From Hyphomicrobiaceae bacterium (GTDB lineage: Bacteria > Pseudomonadota > Alphaproteobacteria > Rhizobiales > MH13), in NCBI GenBank assembly GCA_020442235.1, contig JAGRKQ010000078.1:1-6349 (forward strand): DNA of 6,349 nt, written 5' to 3'. Position 1 is the stretch's first letter; the number at the start of each line of letters is the position of its first letter. Below are positions 1 to 4,909 of the stretch, piece after piece. The notes under the pieces are model-generated. The model had not been told where the DNA came from and did not search any database. It was given only the letters and a program-made list of their open reading frames with translations. A program made the position numbers and the translations under genes.

Positions 1-19
1 ATCAGGCCCGGCACAACGC

Positions 20-45
20 AAAACGGGCGCCGTCTCCGGCGCCCG
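20..45 (-). terminator. Intrinsic terminator of the chemoreceptor gene
   Basis: Read on the minus strand, positions 45 to 24 form a perfect 9-bp GC-rich stem (CGGGCGCCG paired with CGGCGCCCG) closed by a GAGA tetraloop at 36-33, followed at once by TTTT (23-20). This is the classical hairpin-plus-U-run layout of a Rho-independent terminator, although the U run is short. It begins 32 nt after the stop codon of the minus-strand chemoreceptor gene, so it almost certainly ends that transcript. Confidence 0.85.
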
Positions 46-77
46 CAGCGTTCGGGTCAGAATGTCAAGTAAGGTGC

Positions 78-1433
78 TCAGCGCCCCAGAAGCTTGTCGA
101 GAAGGCGCACGACGTCTTCCGAGGCCGCCTCCATCGCCGCAACGGCGGCAACGGCGCCCGCACGGTCACCCTTGGCGAAGAGCGCGGCGGCTTCCTTGCC
201 GAACTTGTGCACCCTGGCATGCGGTTCGTTGAGCGCGGCAAAGGCCGGATGGTTGCGGATCGTCGGATCGCTGACCTTGCCATACCACTTGCCGAGCCGG
301 CAGGAATGGTGATCGGCGAGTTCCGCTTCGGTCAGGTTGTTGAGGCCGACGAGCATCTCCGAAAGCCGCTTCTTCCAAAGGAAATGGTCGGACTTGGCCC
401 GGTGCAGGACGTAGTCGTGGATCTCGCGGCCGTCGAGACGGGCGAATTCCTTGTCGATCAGCGTTTCGGACTGGCGCACATTGGCGATGACGTCATTGGC
501 GTGCTCGCTCGCCTTGCGGCCGGACTGCGCCACGCGGGCAACGCCTTCGGCCAGTTCGCGCGTCGCCTGGGACTGTTCGCCCAGCGTGCCGGCAACCGCC
601 TCCATGCGCCCGCAGGTGCGCTGGGCGATTTCGTTGACTTCCGACATGTCGTTTTCGGTCTGGGCGGTCAGTTCGCCGGTCCGCTCCACCGATTCCCCGG
701 CGGCCTGAACGCTGGCGACGAGCTTGTCGACATGGCCGTGCAGCCCCTCGATCAAGAGGCGGATGTCCTCGGTCGCCTTCTGGGTCTGGGCGGAGAGCAG
801 CTTGACCTCGGAAGCAACGACCGCAAAGCCCTTGCCGGCAACGCCCGCGCGCGCCGCCTCGATGGTGGCGTTGAGGGCGAGAAGATTGGTCTGGCGGGCA
901 ATGCCGTCGATGGTGCCGATGAATTCCCCGATCTGGGCAACGGCGCTGCCGACGCCGGTGGCACCGCCGGAAATGCTTTCCATCGACTGGGTGATGGTCT
1001 GCGCCGCCGTCGCGGTCTCGCGCACCCGGCGCGTGCCCTGATTGACGAGGCTGGCAACCGCCTGCATCTCGTCGGCCGACTGGCGCGCCGTGGAGGAGAT
1101 TTCCGAGATCGAGGCGTCGAGTTCCTCGATCGCCGCGGCCATGGTGCCCATCAGCGTGTCGATCTCGCGCACCTCGCCGGTGACCTTGGCGACGGACGCC
1201 ATCGACTGGCTGGACTGAAGCGAAAAGGCAACCGCATTGGCAAGCTGCGCCTCGTCGCGCTTGGACAGCGCTGTCGCAAGATCGCGAAGCGGCCCGGCGA
1301 TATCGGCCGGCGCATCGGACAGATCGAGCGGCTTTCCGGCGATCAGCGCATCGGCTGCCGCCCTGAGGACAAGCCCGGCAAGGGCATTGTGATCGGGTTC
1401 GCTGATGGGCGTCTCGGCCTTTTTCGCAAGCAT
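78..1433 (-). CDS. Soluble methyl-accepting chemotaxis protein with C-terminal CZB zinc-binding domain
   Basis: A cytoplasmic chemoreceptor of 451 residues that should form coiled-coil dimers and control the CheA kinase through CheW. No hydrophobic membrane segment, HAMP or PAS domain is visible. Residues 60-330 are the helical signalling domain. The hairpin tip (about 172-212) carries the conserved [20 protein letters not shown] and [14 protein letters not shown] segments that contact CheA/CheW. Residues 340-451 match the CZB (chemoreceptor zinc-binding) domain: His350 in DHFLWKKRL, Cys378 in [10 protein letters not shown], and His404 and His408 in EPHARVH are the expected 3His/1Cys zinc ligands. 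CZB domains are known to sense zinc, and in some receptors hypochlorous acid through the zinc-bound Cys. I chose the ATG at 1431-1433; the open frame extends 20 codons further to a TTG, but the extension looks non-homologous. The ribosome-binding site is weak (GGGA 11 nt upstream). The gene lies 69 bp downstream of the glycosylase gene with no terminator between them, so the two may be cotranscribed. The ligand specificity is not known. Confidence 0.93.
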   Translation of the reverse strand: MLAKKAETPISEPDHNALAGLVLRAAADALIAGKPLDLSDAPADIAGPLRDLATALSKRDEAQLANAVAFSLQSSQSMASVAKVTGEVREIDTLMGTMAAAIEELDASISEISSTARQSADEMQAVASLVNQGTRRVRETATAAQTITQSMESISGGATGVGSAVAQIGEFIGTIDGIARQTNLLALNATIEAARAGVAGKGFAVVASEVKLLSAQTQKATEDIRLLIEGLHGHVDKLVASVQAAGESVERTGELTAQTENDMSEVNEIAQRTCGRMEAVAGTLGEQSQATRELAEGVARVAQSGRKASEHANDVIANVRQSETLIDKEFARLDGREIHDYVLHRAKSDHFLWKKRLSEMLVGLNNLTEAELADHHSCRLGKWYGKVSDPTIRNHPAFAALNEPHARVHKFGKEAAALFAKGDRAGAVAAVAAMEAASEDVVRLLDKLLGR

Positions 1434-1502
1434 TGGTCGTCGTTTCCCGCGCTGATGGAACGTGAGACCAGAAGACTCTGGCAGCGTTAACAAGTTCTTG
1501 AA

Positions 1503-2144
1503 TCAAAGTGCCGAATTGGCGGAATTCTTTCGCGTTGCACCGTAATAGGCCCAGAACAGCCTGGCTGCGACACCGCGCCACGGGCGCCAGGCGGCGGCGA
1601 TCGTCTCCAGTGCTGCCGGATCGGGGCGATCGGCAAGGCTGAACCCGTCGCGCACCGCATTCTGCAAGGCAAGATCCCCGACCGGAAACACATCCGGATG
1701 TCCGGCGCAGAAGAGAAGATAGATATCGGCCGTCCAGGGCCCGATGCCCTTGACCGAAGTCAGCGCCGCATGCGCCGCATCGCGGTCGAGCGAACAAAGA
1801 TGCAGAAGATCGAGCCCGCCGGCAGCCGCCTCCGAAACCGCCTGAAGCGTGCGCAGTTTCGGCCGTGACAGCCCCATGGCGCGCAGGCCCTCCTCGTCCT
1901 GCGCCAGGACCGCCTCGGGCGTAACCCGCCCAAGACCCGCTTCGACCCGCGCCCAGATCGCCCGCGCGCTTGCGACGGAAAGCTGCTGCGACACGACGAT
2001 GCGGCACAGCCCCTCGAAGCCCGCCGGCTGCAGGCGCAGGGGAACCGGCCCCGCCGTCTCGATGATCGGCGCAAGGCGGGGATCGGCCTCAAGCAGGACG
2101 GCAAGGCCCTGCGCAATGTCTGCCTCGCAGGCGATGGGTTTCAT
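1503..2144 (-). CDS. DNA-3-methyladenine glycosylase II (AlkA-type, HhH-GPD superfamily)
   Basis: Base-excision repair enzyme that removes alkylated purines such as 3-methyladenine from DNA; 213 residues, cytosolic. The helix-hairpin-helix is LTSVKGIGPWTADIY (128-142), and the following FPVGDLALQNA places the catalytic aspartate at Asp157. IVVSQQLSVASARAIW (49-64) and WRPWRGVAARLFW (186-198) are typical of the short AlkA/Mag family. The C-terminal four-cysteine iron-sulfur loop of EndoIII/MutY is absent, which separates it from those relatives. At 213 residues it lacks the extra N-terminal domain of the 282-residue E. coli AlkA, as is usual for the short type. The open frame extends 80 codons upstream, but that part overlaps the divergent synthetase gene and is low-complexity Arg-rich. 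The ATG at 2142-2144 has an AAGG 9 nt upstream and begins the homologous sequence. The gene is divergent from gluQ with a 75-bp gap. The substrate range within the AlkA group cannot be read from the sequence. Confidence 0.92.
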   Translation of the reverse strand: MKPIACEADIAQGLAVLLEADPRLAPIIETAGPVPLRLQPAGFEGLCRIVVSQQLSVASARAIWARVEAGLGRVTPEAVLAQDEEGLRAMGLSRPKLRTLQAVSEAAAGGLDLLHLCSLDRDAAHAALTSVKGIGPWTADIYLLFCAGHPDVFPVGDLALQNAVRDGFSLADRPDPAALETIAAAWRPWRGVAARLFWAYYGATRKNSANSAL

Positions 2145-2219
2145 GAAACAAAGCCTTGCCGATCCGGCCCGCGCCGTAAAGCGGCTTGATGCGCGAAGGC
2201 GGGAACGGCAAGAAAAGCC
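2145..2219. promoter_or_regulatory. Divergent intergenic region between the glycosylase and gluQ genes
   Basis: The 75 bp separate two divergent start codons, so promoters for both genes should lie here or just inside the coding starts. For the plus strand, CTTGCC at 2153-2158 followed by TAAAGC 16 bp later is only a weak sigma70-like match. The minus strand has a similar weak CTTGCC and no good -10. The ribosome-binding sites are AAGG at 9 nt for the glycosylase and a purine-rich but non-canonical AAGAAAAG for gluQ. No convincing operator palindrome is seen. Confidence 0.45.
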
Positions 2220-3074
2220 ATGACCGCACGCCCCGTCTTTCGCTTCGCCCCTTCGCCGAACGGCCCCCTGCACAAGGGCCACGCCTATTCGGCGCTTCTG
2301 AACCGGAAGCGCTGCATGGCGGCCGGCGGGCGGCTGCGCCTGCGGCTGGAGGACATCGACCGTCAGCGCTGCCGGCCGGAGCATGAAGCGGCGATCCTGG
2401 CCGATCTGGACTGGCTCGGCTTCGGCTTCGAGCCGGACGTCCTGCGCCAGTCGGAGCGTTTCGGCGCCTATCGGGATGCCCTGTCGCGACTGGATGCACT
2501 CGGCGTGCTTTACGGCGCGCCGGCCAGCCGGGCCGAGATCGCCGAGGCCGCCCGCACGGCCGAAGCCCGCGGGATGCCGCTTGCCCGCGACCCGGACGGC
2601 GCCCCGCTCTATCCCTTTTGCGACCGCGACCGGGGCCGGCCGGCACAGCTTGGAGAGGATGCCGCCATCCGCCTAGATATGGACAGAGCGCTGTCTTTGG
2701 CCGGCCCGGTTTCGGCGCTGATGCGGCAGAAGGACGGGTCCTTCGCCCGCATTCCGCAGGACCCGGCGCTCTGGGGCGATCCTGTGCTGGCCCGTCGCGA
2801 CACCCCGACGAGCTATCATCTTTCCGTCGTCGTCGACGATGCCTTCGAGGCCATCACCGACATCGTGCGCGGCGCCGATCTTCTGGCCGCCACCGCCGTC
2901 CACCGCCTGTTGCAGGTGCTCTTGGGTCTGCCCGAACCGCGTTACGAGCACCACCGGCTGATCCTCGGGGCGGATGGGCGCAAGCTGTCGAAATCCGAAG
3001 GCGCGGCCCGGCTCTCCGCGATCCGCGAGGCGGGCGGCACGGTGGAAATGTTGAAGGAAGAGTGGGGATTGTGA
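2220..3074 (+). CDS. gluQ: Glutamyl-Q tRNA(Asp) synthetase (GluQRS)
   Basis: A paralogue of glutamyl-tRNA synthetase that activates glutamate and attaches it to queuosine at position 34 of tRNA-Asp, giving glutamyl-queuosine. The 284 residues cover only the class I catalytic core; the anticodon-binding domain of GltX is absent, as expected for GluQRS. Visible signatures are FRFAPSPNGPLHKGH (7-21; HKGH is the HIGH motif at 18-21), LRLEDID (41-47), SYHLSVVVDD (198-207), the VRGAD segment (216-220) and KLSKS (255-259, the KMSKS motif). In E. coli YadB a zinc site is built by Cys-x-Cys, a Tyr and a Cys. Here the Cys-x-Cys position reads GAPAS (99-103) and only the later Tyr131/Cys134 remains, so zinc binding is probably lost; this may be normal in related alphaproteobacteria. 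The ATG at 2220 is favoured because the conserved sequence starts at residue 6. The gene is monocistronic in this window. The next feature downstream is a repeat region without an obvious terminator. Confidence 0.93.
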   Translation: MTARPVFRFAPSPNGPLHKGHAYSALLNRKRCMAAGGRLRLRLEDIDRQRCRPEHEAAILADLDWLGFGFEPDVLRQSERFGAYRDALSRLDALGVLYGAPASRAEIAEAARTAEARGMPLARDPDGAPLYPFCDRDRGRPAQLGEDAAIRLDMDRALSLAGPVSALMRQKDGSFARIPQDPALWGDPVLARRDTPTSYHLSVVVDDAFEAITDIVRGADLLAATAVHRLLQVLLGLPEPRYEHHRLILGADGRKLSKSEGAARLSAIREAGGTVEMLKEEWGL

Positions 3075-3138
3075 CACGGGATTGCGCAGGTCAAGCCCGG
3101 GAATGACGAGTTTCTGAGTGGTTCTGAATCTTGGTGAT

Positions 3139-3188
3139 CCTGAATCTTGCGCTTCGCTCACGCCTGTTCGCTCAACGTGCGATTCAGG
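3139..3188. repeat. Palindromic element A (50 bp)
   Basis: The perfect 8-bp arms CCTGAATC (3139-3146) and GATTCAGG (3181-3188) enclose a core that is also present in element B. TCTTGCGCTTCGC (3145-3157 here, 3396-3408 in B) and TCGCTCAACGTGCGA (3168-3182 here, 3419-3433 in B) are identical in both copies. They are separated by a 10-nt variable centre in each. The inner core pairs only imperfectly. The left arm plus the first core bases are repeated just upstream at 3124-3132, like a fragment of another copy. Confidence 0.8.
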
Positions 3189-3229
3189 ACGGCCAAAAGC
3201 ACCACTGAGGTGACATCAAACTCCGCGTC

Positions 3230-3254
3230 ATTCCCGCCCTTGGTTCGCGGGAAT
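3230..3254. repeat. REP-like hairpin (ATTCCCGC stem)
   Basis: ATTCCCGC (3230-3237) and GCGGGAAT (3247-3254) form a perfect 8-bp stem with a 9-nt loop. The left side is part of CGTCATTCCCG (3226-3236), whose exact inverse CGGGAATGACG lies at 3098-3108, so the two flank element A as an 11-bp inverted repeat. Sequences of the CGTCATTCCCG...CGGGAATCCA type are familiar as dispersed extragenic repeats in many proteobacteria; that link comes from memory and was not checked against a database. Confidence 0.65.
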
Positions 3255-3284
3255 CCATACGGCACTTGCCAAAACAATAAGCGC

Positions 3285-3360
3285 CGAAGAGGCGCCGGGC
3301 TTTCGTCCGCCCCCGCGGAGGTCATGAGCGCAGCAAATTGACCGCGAGCGAAAAGAACCC
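3285..3360. repeat. Duplicated block, copy 1 (without insert)
   Basis: It begins CGAAGAGGCGCC (3285-3296), continues GGGCTTTCG, then CCGCCCCCGCGGAG (3307-3320), and ends near GAGCGAAAA (3346-3354) and ACCC. Each landmark recurs in the same order at 3362-3495. In this copy the first two landmarks are 10 bp apart, with no palindromic element between them. Confidence 0.65.
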
Positions 3361-3361
3361 T

Positions 3362-3495
3362 CGAAGAGGCGCCTGGCTTTCTTCGTTGCCCCAAGTCTTG
3401 CGCTTCGCATCGCTGCGCTCGCTCAACGTGCGACTTGGGGTGCGCCGCCCCCGCGGAGCCGCGCGCGAAGCGCGCTGGTGTGAGCGAGAAAACCC
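3362..3495. repeat. Duplicated block, copy 2 (with palindromic insert)
   Basis: It starts with the same CGAAGAGGCGCC (3362-3373) and later shows the identical 14-mer CCGCCCCCGCGGAG (3445-3458) and the related GAGCGAGAAAACCC (3482-3495). Relative to copy 1 the distance between the first two landmarks is expanded by 61 bp, and that expansion holds palindromic element B. The segment after the 14-mer forms a small GCGCGC-GAA-GCGCGC hairpin (3461-3475) that copy 1 lacks. Confidence 0.65.
3389..3440. repeat. Palindromic element B (52 bp)
   Basis: The perfect 9-bp arms CCCCAAGTC (3389-3397) and GACTTGGGG (3432-3440) surround the same 13-mer and 15-mer core blocks as element A, with the same 10-nt spacing between them. 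Compared with A, three positions of the left arm differ (T/C, G/A, A/G), and the three partner positions of the right arm differ in the complementary way, so pairing is kept. Confidence 0.8.
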
Positions 3496-3496
3496 T

Positions 3497-3540
3497 GCCC
3501 CAGTCTTGCGGTTTGCTGCGCGCGGGCGTGAGCGCGCGCC
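3497..3540. repeat. Degenerate third copy of the palindromic element, with terminal hairpin
   Basis: GCCCCAGTCTTGCG (3497-3510) repeats the left arm and core start of element B with one base missing, followed by GTTTGCTGCGC similar to the B centre. No matching right arm is found before the permease stop codon. Instead the segment ends in a 7-bp hairpin, GCGCGCG (3518-3524) with CGCGCGC (3533-3539), placed 2 nt past the permease stop. It could stabilise or end the permease transcript but has no U run. Confidence 0.5.
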
Positions 3541-3541
3541 T

Positions 3542-4486
3542 TCACAGCCCGAGCGCACCCGTCATCAAGAGCCAGCCGGAAACGCTGATGACCGCCACCA
3601 TGGTCGAGAGGGCGATGGTGGACGAGGCGATGCGGATGCCCGTGCCATAGCGGTTGGCGACGAGATAGGCGTTGATGCCGGTCGGGCAGGCGGCAAAGAG
3701 CAGCCCCGCGCCGATCCACACCGGCGGCAGGCCCAGCGCCCAGCCGAGAGCGAGAAAGATCGCCGGGTGAATGACGAGCTTCAGGAACGACACCAGGACC
3801 GTGATGCGCACATCGCCGGCGATGCCGTAGCGCTTCAGCGCCATGCCGGATGAGAACAGCGCGCAGGGCACCGCCGTCGAGCCGAGGGAATCGATCAGCT
3901 TCAGGGGAACCTCCGGCAGTTCCCAGCCGGTGAAGCGCCAGACCACGCCGAGCGCGATGCCGATGATGATCGGATGGGTGGCGATCGACACCGAAAGCGA
4001 GCGCAGCACCGCGCCGAGCGGCTTGCGCCCGCCGGGACTCGCCAGTTCGATGCCCAGCGTCGCGACCGTCATCATCAGCGGCAGATGAATGGCGAGCAAG
4101 AGGAAGATCGGCACCTTGCCCGCATCGCCATAGGCAACGAGGATCAGCGGAATGCCGATCAGCACGGTGTTGCCCTGCCCGGCGGAAAAGCCCGAGACGA
4201 CGGCGGTACGCCCGTCGCGGCCGAAGATGCGGATCACCGAGAAGGACGCGACCAGCCAGGCGACCGCCACGCCGGAGAAATAGGCGAACCAGTAACCCCA
4301 GGGCGAGGCCTCGGGAATGTCGGCAGTCGCCAGCGTCTTGAACAGAAGACAGGGCACGGCGACCGTGAAGACGAAATCGGAAAGCCCGTCGGCGACATTG
4401 TCCTTGACGAGCCCGGCCCGGGCCGCGCCGAAACCGACGAACAACAGCCCGAAGACGGGAAGAACGATCGGCAGAACGGTTTCCAC
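3542..4486 (-). CDS. AEC family transporter (auxin efflux carrier-like permease)
   Basis: Inner-membrane permease of 314 residues, the usual length for the bacterial AEC family, whose members move auxin-like compounds, malate, malonate or other organic anions. About ten hydrophobic segments can be traced, near residues 4-22, 38-53, 65-87, 98-118, 124-146, 168-185, 199-216, 226-248, 256-276 and 287-308. The family-type motif SAGQGNTVLIGIPLI (101-115) and the polar breaks at KLVIHPAI (236-243) and ACPTGINAYLVANRYG (266-281) recall the paired crossover helices of AEC carriers. The start is a GTG (4484-4486) with GGGG 7 nt upstream. No in-frame ATG lies nearby, and the sequence from residue 2 already fits the family N-terminus. 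The substrate cannot be deduced: the neighbours (a small hypothetical gene and ethylmalonyl-CoA mutase) only hint at dicarboxylates. An operator-like palindrome lies 21-39 bp upstream of the start. Confidence 0.88.
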   Translation of the reverse strand: METVLPIVLPVFGLLFVGFGAARAGLVKDNVADGLSDFVFTVAVPCLLFKTLATADIPEASPWGYWFAYFSGVAVAWLVASFSVIRIFGRDGRTAVVSGFSAGQGNTVLIGIPLILVAYGDAGKVPIFLLLAIHLPLMMTVATLGIELASPGGRKPLGAVLRSLSVSIATHPIIIGIALGVVWRFTGWELPEVPLKLIDSLGSTAVPCALFSSGMALKRYGIAGDVRITVLVSFLKLVIHPAIFLALGWALGLPPVWIGAGLLFAACPTGINAYLVANRYGTGIRIASSTIALSTMVAVISVSGWLLMTGALGL

Positions 4487-4506
4487 GCGGCAACCCCGGC
4501 GGCGAC

Positions 4507-4542
4507 AGGTCAGTAAAACTGACCTTGGTGACTAGCCGTCAA
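4507..4542 (-). promoter_or_regulatory. Candidate promoter and operator palindrome of the AEC permease
   Basis: AGGTCAGTAAAACTGACCT (4507-4525) is a perfect 8-bp dyad around a 3-nt centre, 20 nt before the permease start. On the minus strand TTGACG (4542-4537) resembles a -35 box and TTTACT (4517-4512) a weak -10 with a long 19-bp spacer. The palindrome would therefore cover the -10, as a repressor operator often does. Dyads with GTCAGT/ACTGAC half-sites are common for TetR-type repressors; the regulator type is a guess, and no regulator gene is in the window. Confidence 0.5.
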
Positions 4543-4582
4543 AGGGTGCGCCAACAAGCCGCACCGCCGCAAGGGAGCCATG

Positions 4583-4611
4583 CAGGGAGCGGCTCAGGCC
4601 GCAAAGCCCTG
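4583..4611 (-). other. Stem-loop just after the small gene, possible terminator
   Basis: CAGGG (4583-4587) pairs with CCCTG (4607-4611), and inside it GCGGC (4589-4593) pairs with GCCGC (4598-4602) around a 4-nt loop, with a 1-nt and 4-nt bulge between the stems. It begins 5 nt after the stop codon of the small minus-strand gene. No U run follows, so it is either a weak terminator or an RNA-end stabiliser. A further 6-bp stem, GGTGCG/CGCACC at 4545-4565, lies between it and the permease promoter and is followed only by CTTT. Confidence 0.4.
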
Positions 4612-4616
4612 TCACC

Positions 4617-4838
4617 TTATGGGCATGGCTTTCCTGCTTCTCGAAGAGCTCTTGCAAGCTTCATGAAAAGGTTGCCATGCCGCCGCTCGCTTCCGGGCAT
4701 GTCGTTCACTGTCGTGTGAAACCAGTCTGATCCGGGCACGGTCAGGTGGATATGGCCAGAGGCCTCATCATACCAGCAACCGACACGCATATAGATCGTG
4801 CGCCTGCCTTCAGCACTTGGTTCAAAGGCACTGTGCAT
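4617..4838 (-). CDS. Small conserved-looking hypothetical protein (73 aa)
   Basis: The function is not recognised. The 73 residues contain a composition unlike a frame shadow: YMRVGCWYDEASGHIHLTVP (16-35), then GSDWFHTTVND (36-46), and a C-terminal helix NLFMKLARALREAGKP (56-71). I recall similar short proteins with DWFHTTVN and NLFMKLARALREAG as unannotated alphaproteobacterial entries, but could not check. It has no signal peptide, membrane segment or Cys pair, and is rich in aromatic residues and His (29, 31, 41, 54). The ATG (4836-4838) is preceded by a purine-rich GAGAGAGGA only 3 nt away, a Shine-Dalgarno-like stretch that supports this start over the internal Met17. A GTCTG-CCC-CAGAC hairpin (4869-4857) lies 18 nt before the start. 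The gene sits 71 bp after the mutase stop codon on the same strand, so cotranscription with the mutase is possible. Confidence 0.7.
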   Translation of the reverse strand: MHSAFEPSAEGRRTIYMRVGCWYDEASGHIHLTVPGSDWFHTTVNDMPGSERRHGNLFMKLARALREAGKPCP

Positions 4839-4909
4839 GCTTCCTCTCTCTTGACAGTCTGGGGCAGACGAGAAGCCGTGATGTTAGCCAAGATGGGCTT
4901 TGGCCTGCA

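Larger units (their letters stand above)
3075..3541. other. 467-bp non-coding region with nested palindromic and direct repeats
   Basis: This gap between the convergent gluQ and permease genes carries no believable gene. The short open frames in it are Arg/Ser/Pro-rich, lack a ribosome-binding site and cross the repeats. It holds, in order: an 11-bp inverted repeat (3098-3108 with 3226-3236), a 9-bp direct repeat CTGAATCTT (3124-3132 and 3140-3148), palindromic element A (3139-3188), a REP-like hairpin (3230-3254), a duplicated block (3285-3360 and 3362-3495), element B inside the second block (3389-3440), and a degenerate third copy (3497-3540) running up to the permease stop codon. Hairpins in this gap may also serve as bidirectional transcription end signals, but none has a U run. 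Confidence 0.8.

Noticed and set aside
1468..1481. CCAGA/TCTGG hairpin between the glycosylase and chemoreceptor genes as a terminator
   Set aside because: The stem is only 5 bp, with no U run on the minus strand.
207..1490. Long plus-strand open frame (427 codons) opposite the chemoreceptor gene
   Set aside because: It is antisense to a gene with clear family signatures. Its product is a Gly/Arg/Leu/Asp-rich shadow typical of GC-rich DNA, with no recognisable domain.
1491..1493. TTG as the chemoreceptor start
   Set aside because: It adds 20 residues with no family resemblance. The ATG at 1431-1433 begins the natural-looking sequence.
493..2007. Minus-strand open frame of 504 codons spanning the glycosylase and chemoreceptor genes in another frame
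   Set aside because: It overlaps two well-supported genes out of frame and is Arg/Gly/Ala-rich without motifs, so it is a frame shadow.
3147..3410. Short open frames on both strands in the repeat region (60-78 codons)
   Set aside because: They have no ribosome-binding site, their composition is low complexity, and they run through palindromic repeats.
3075..3541. CRISPR array
   Set aside because: Repeat copies are few, palindromic with variable arms, unevenly spaced, and not separated by unique spacers of constant length.
4851..4869. TTGACA at 4851-4856 on the plus strand as a -35 box
   Set aside because: No -10-like sequence lies 16-18 bp downstream, and no plus-strand gene follows. The hexamer overlaps the leader of the minus-strand small gene.
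4887..4904. GCCAA/TTGGC stem after the mutase stop codon as a terminator
   Set aside because: The stem is short and imperfect and is followed by TAACATC rather than a U run.
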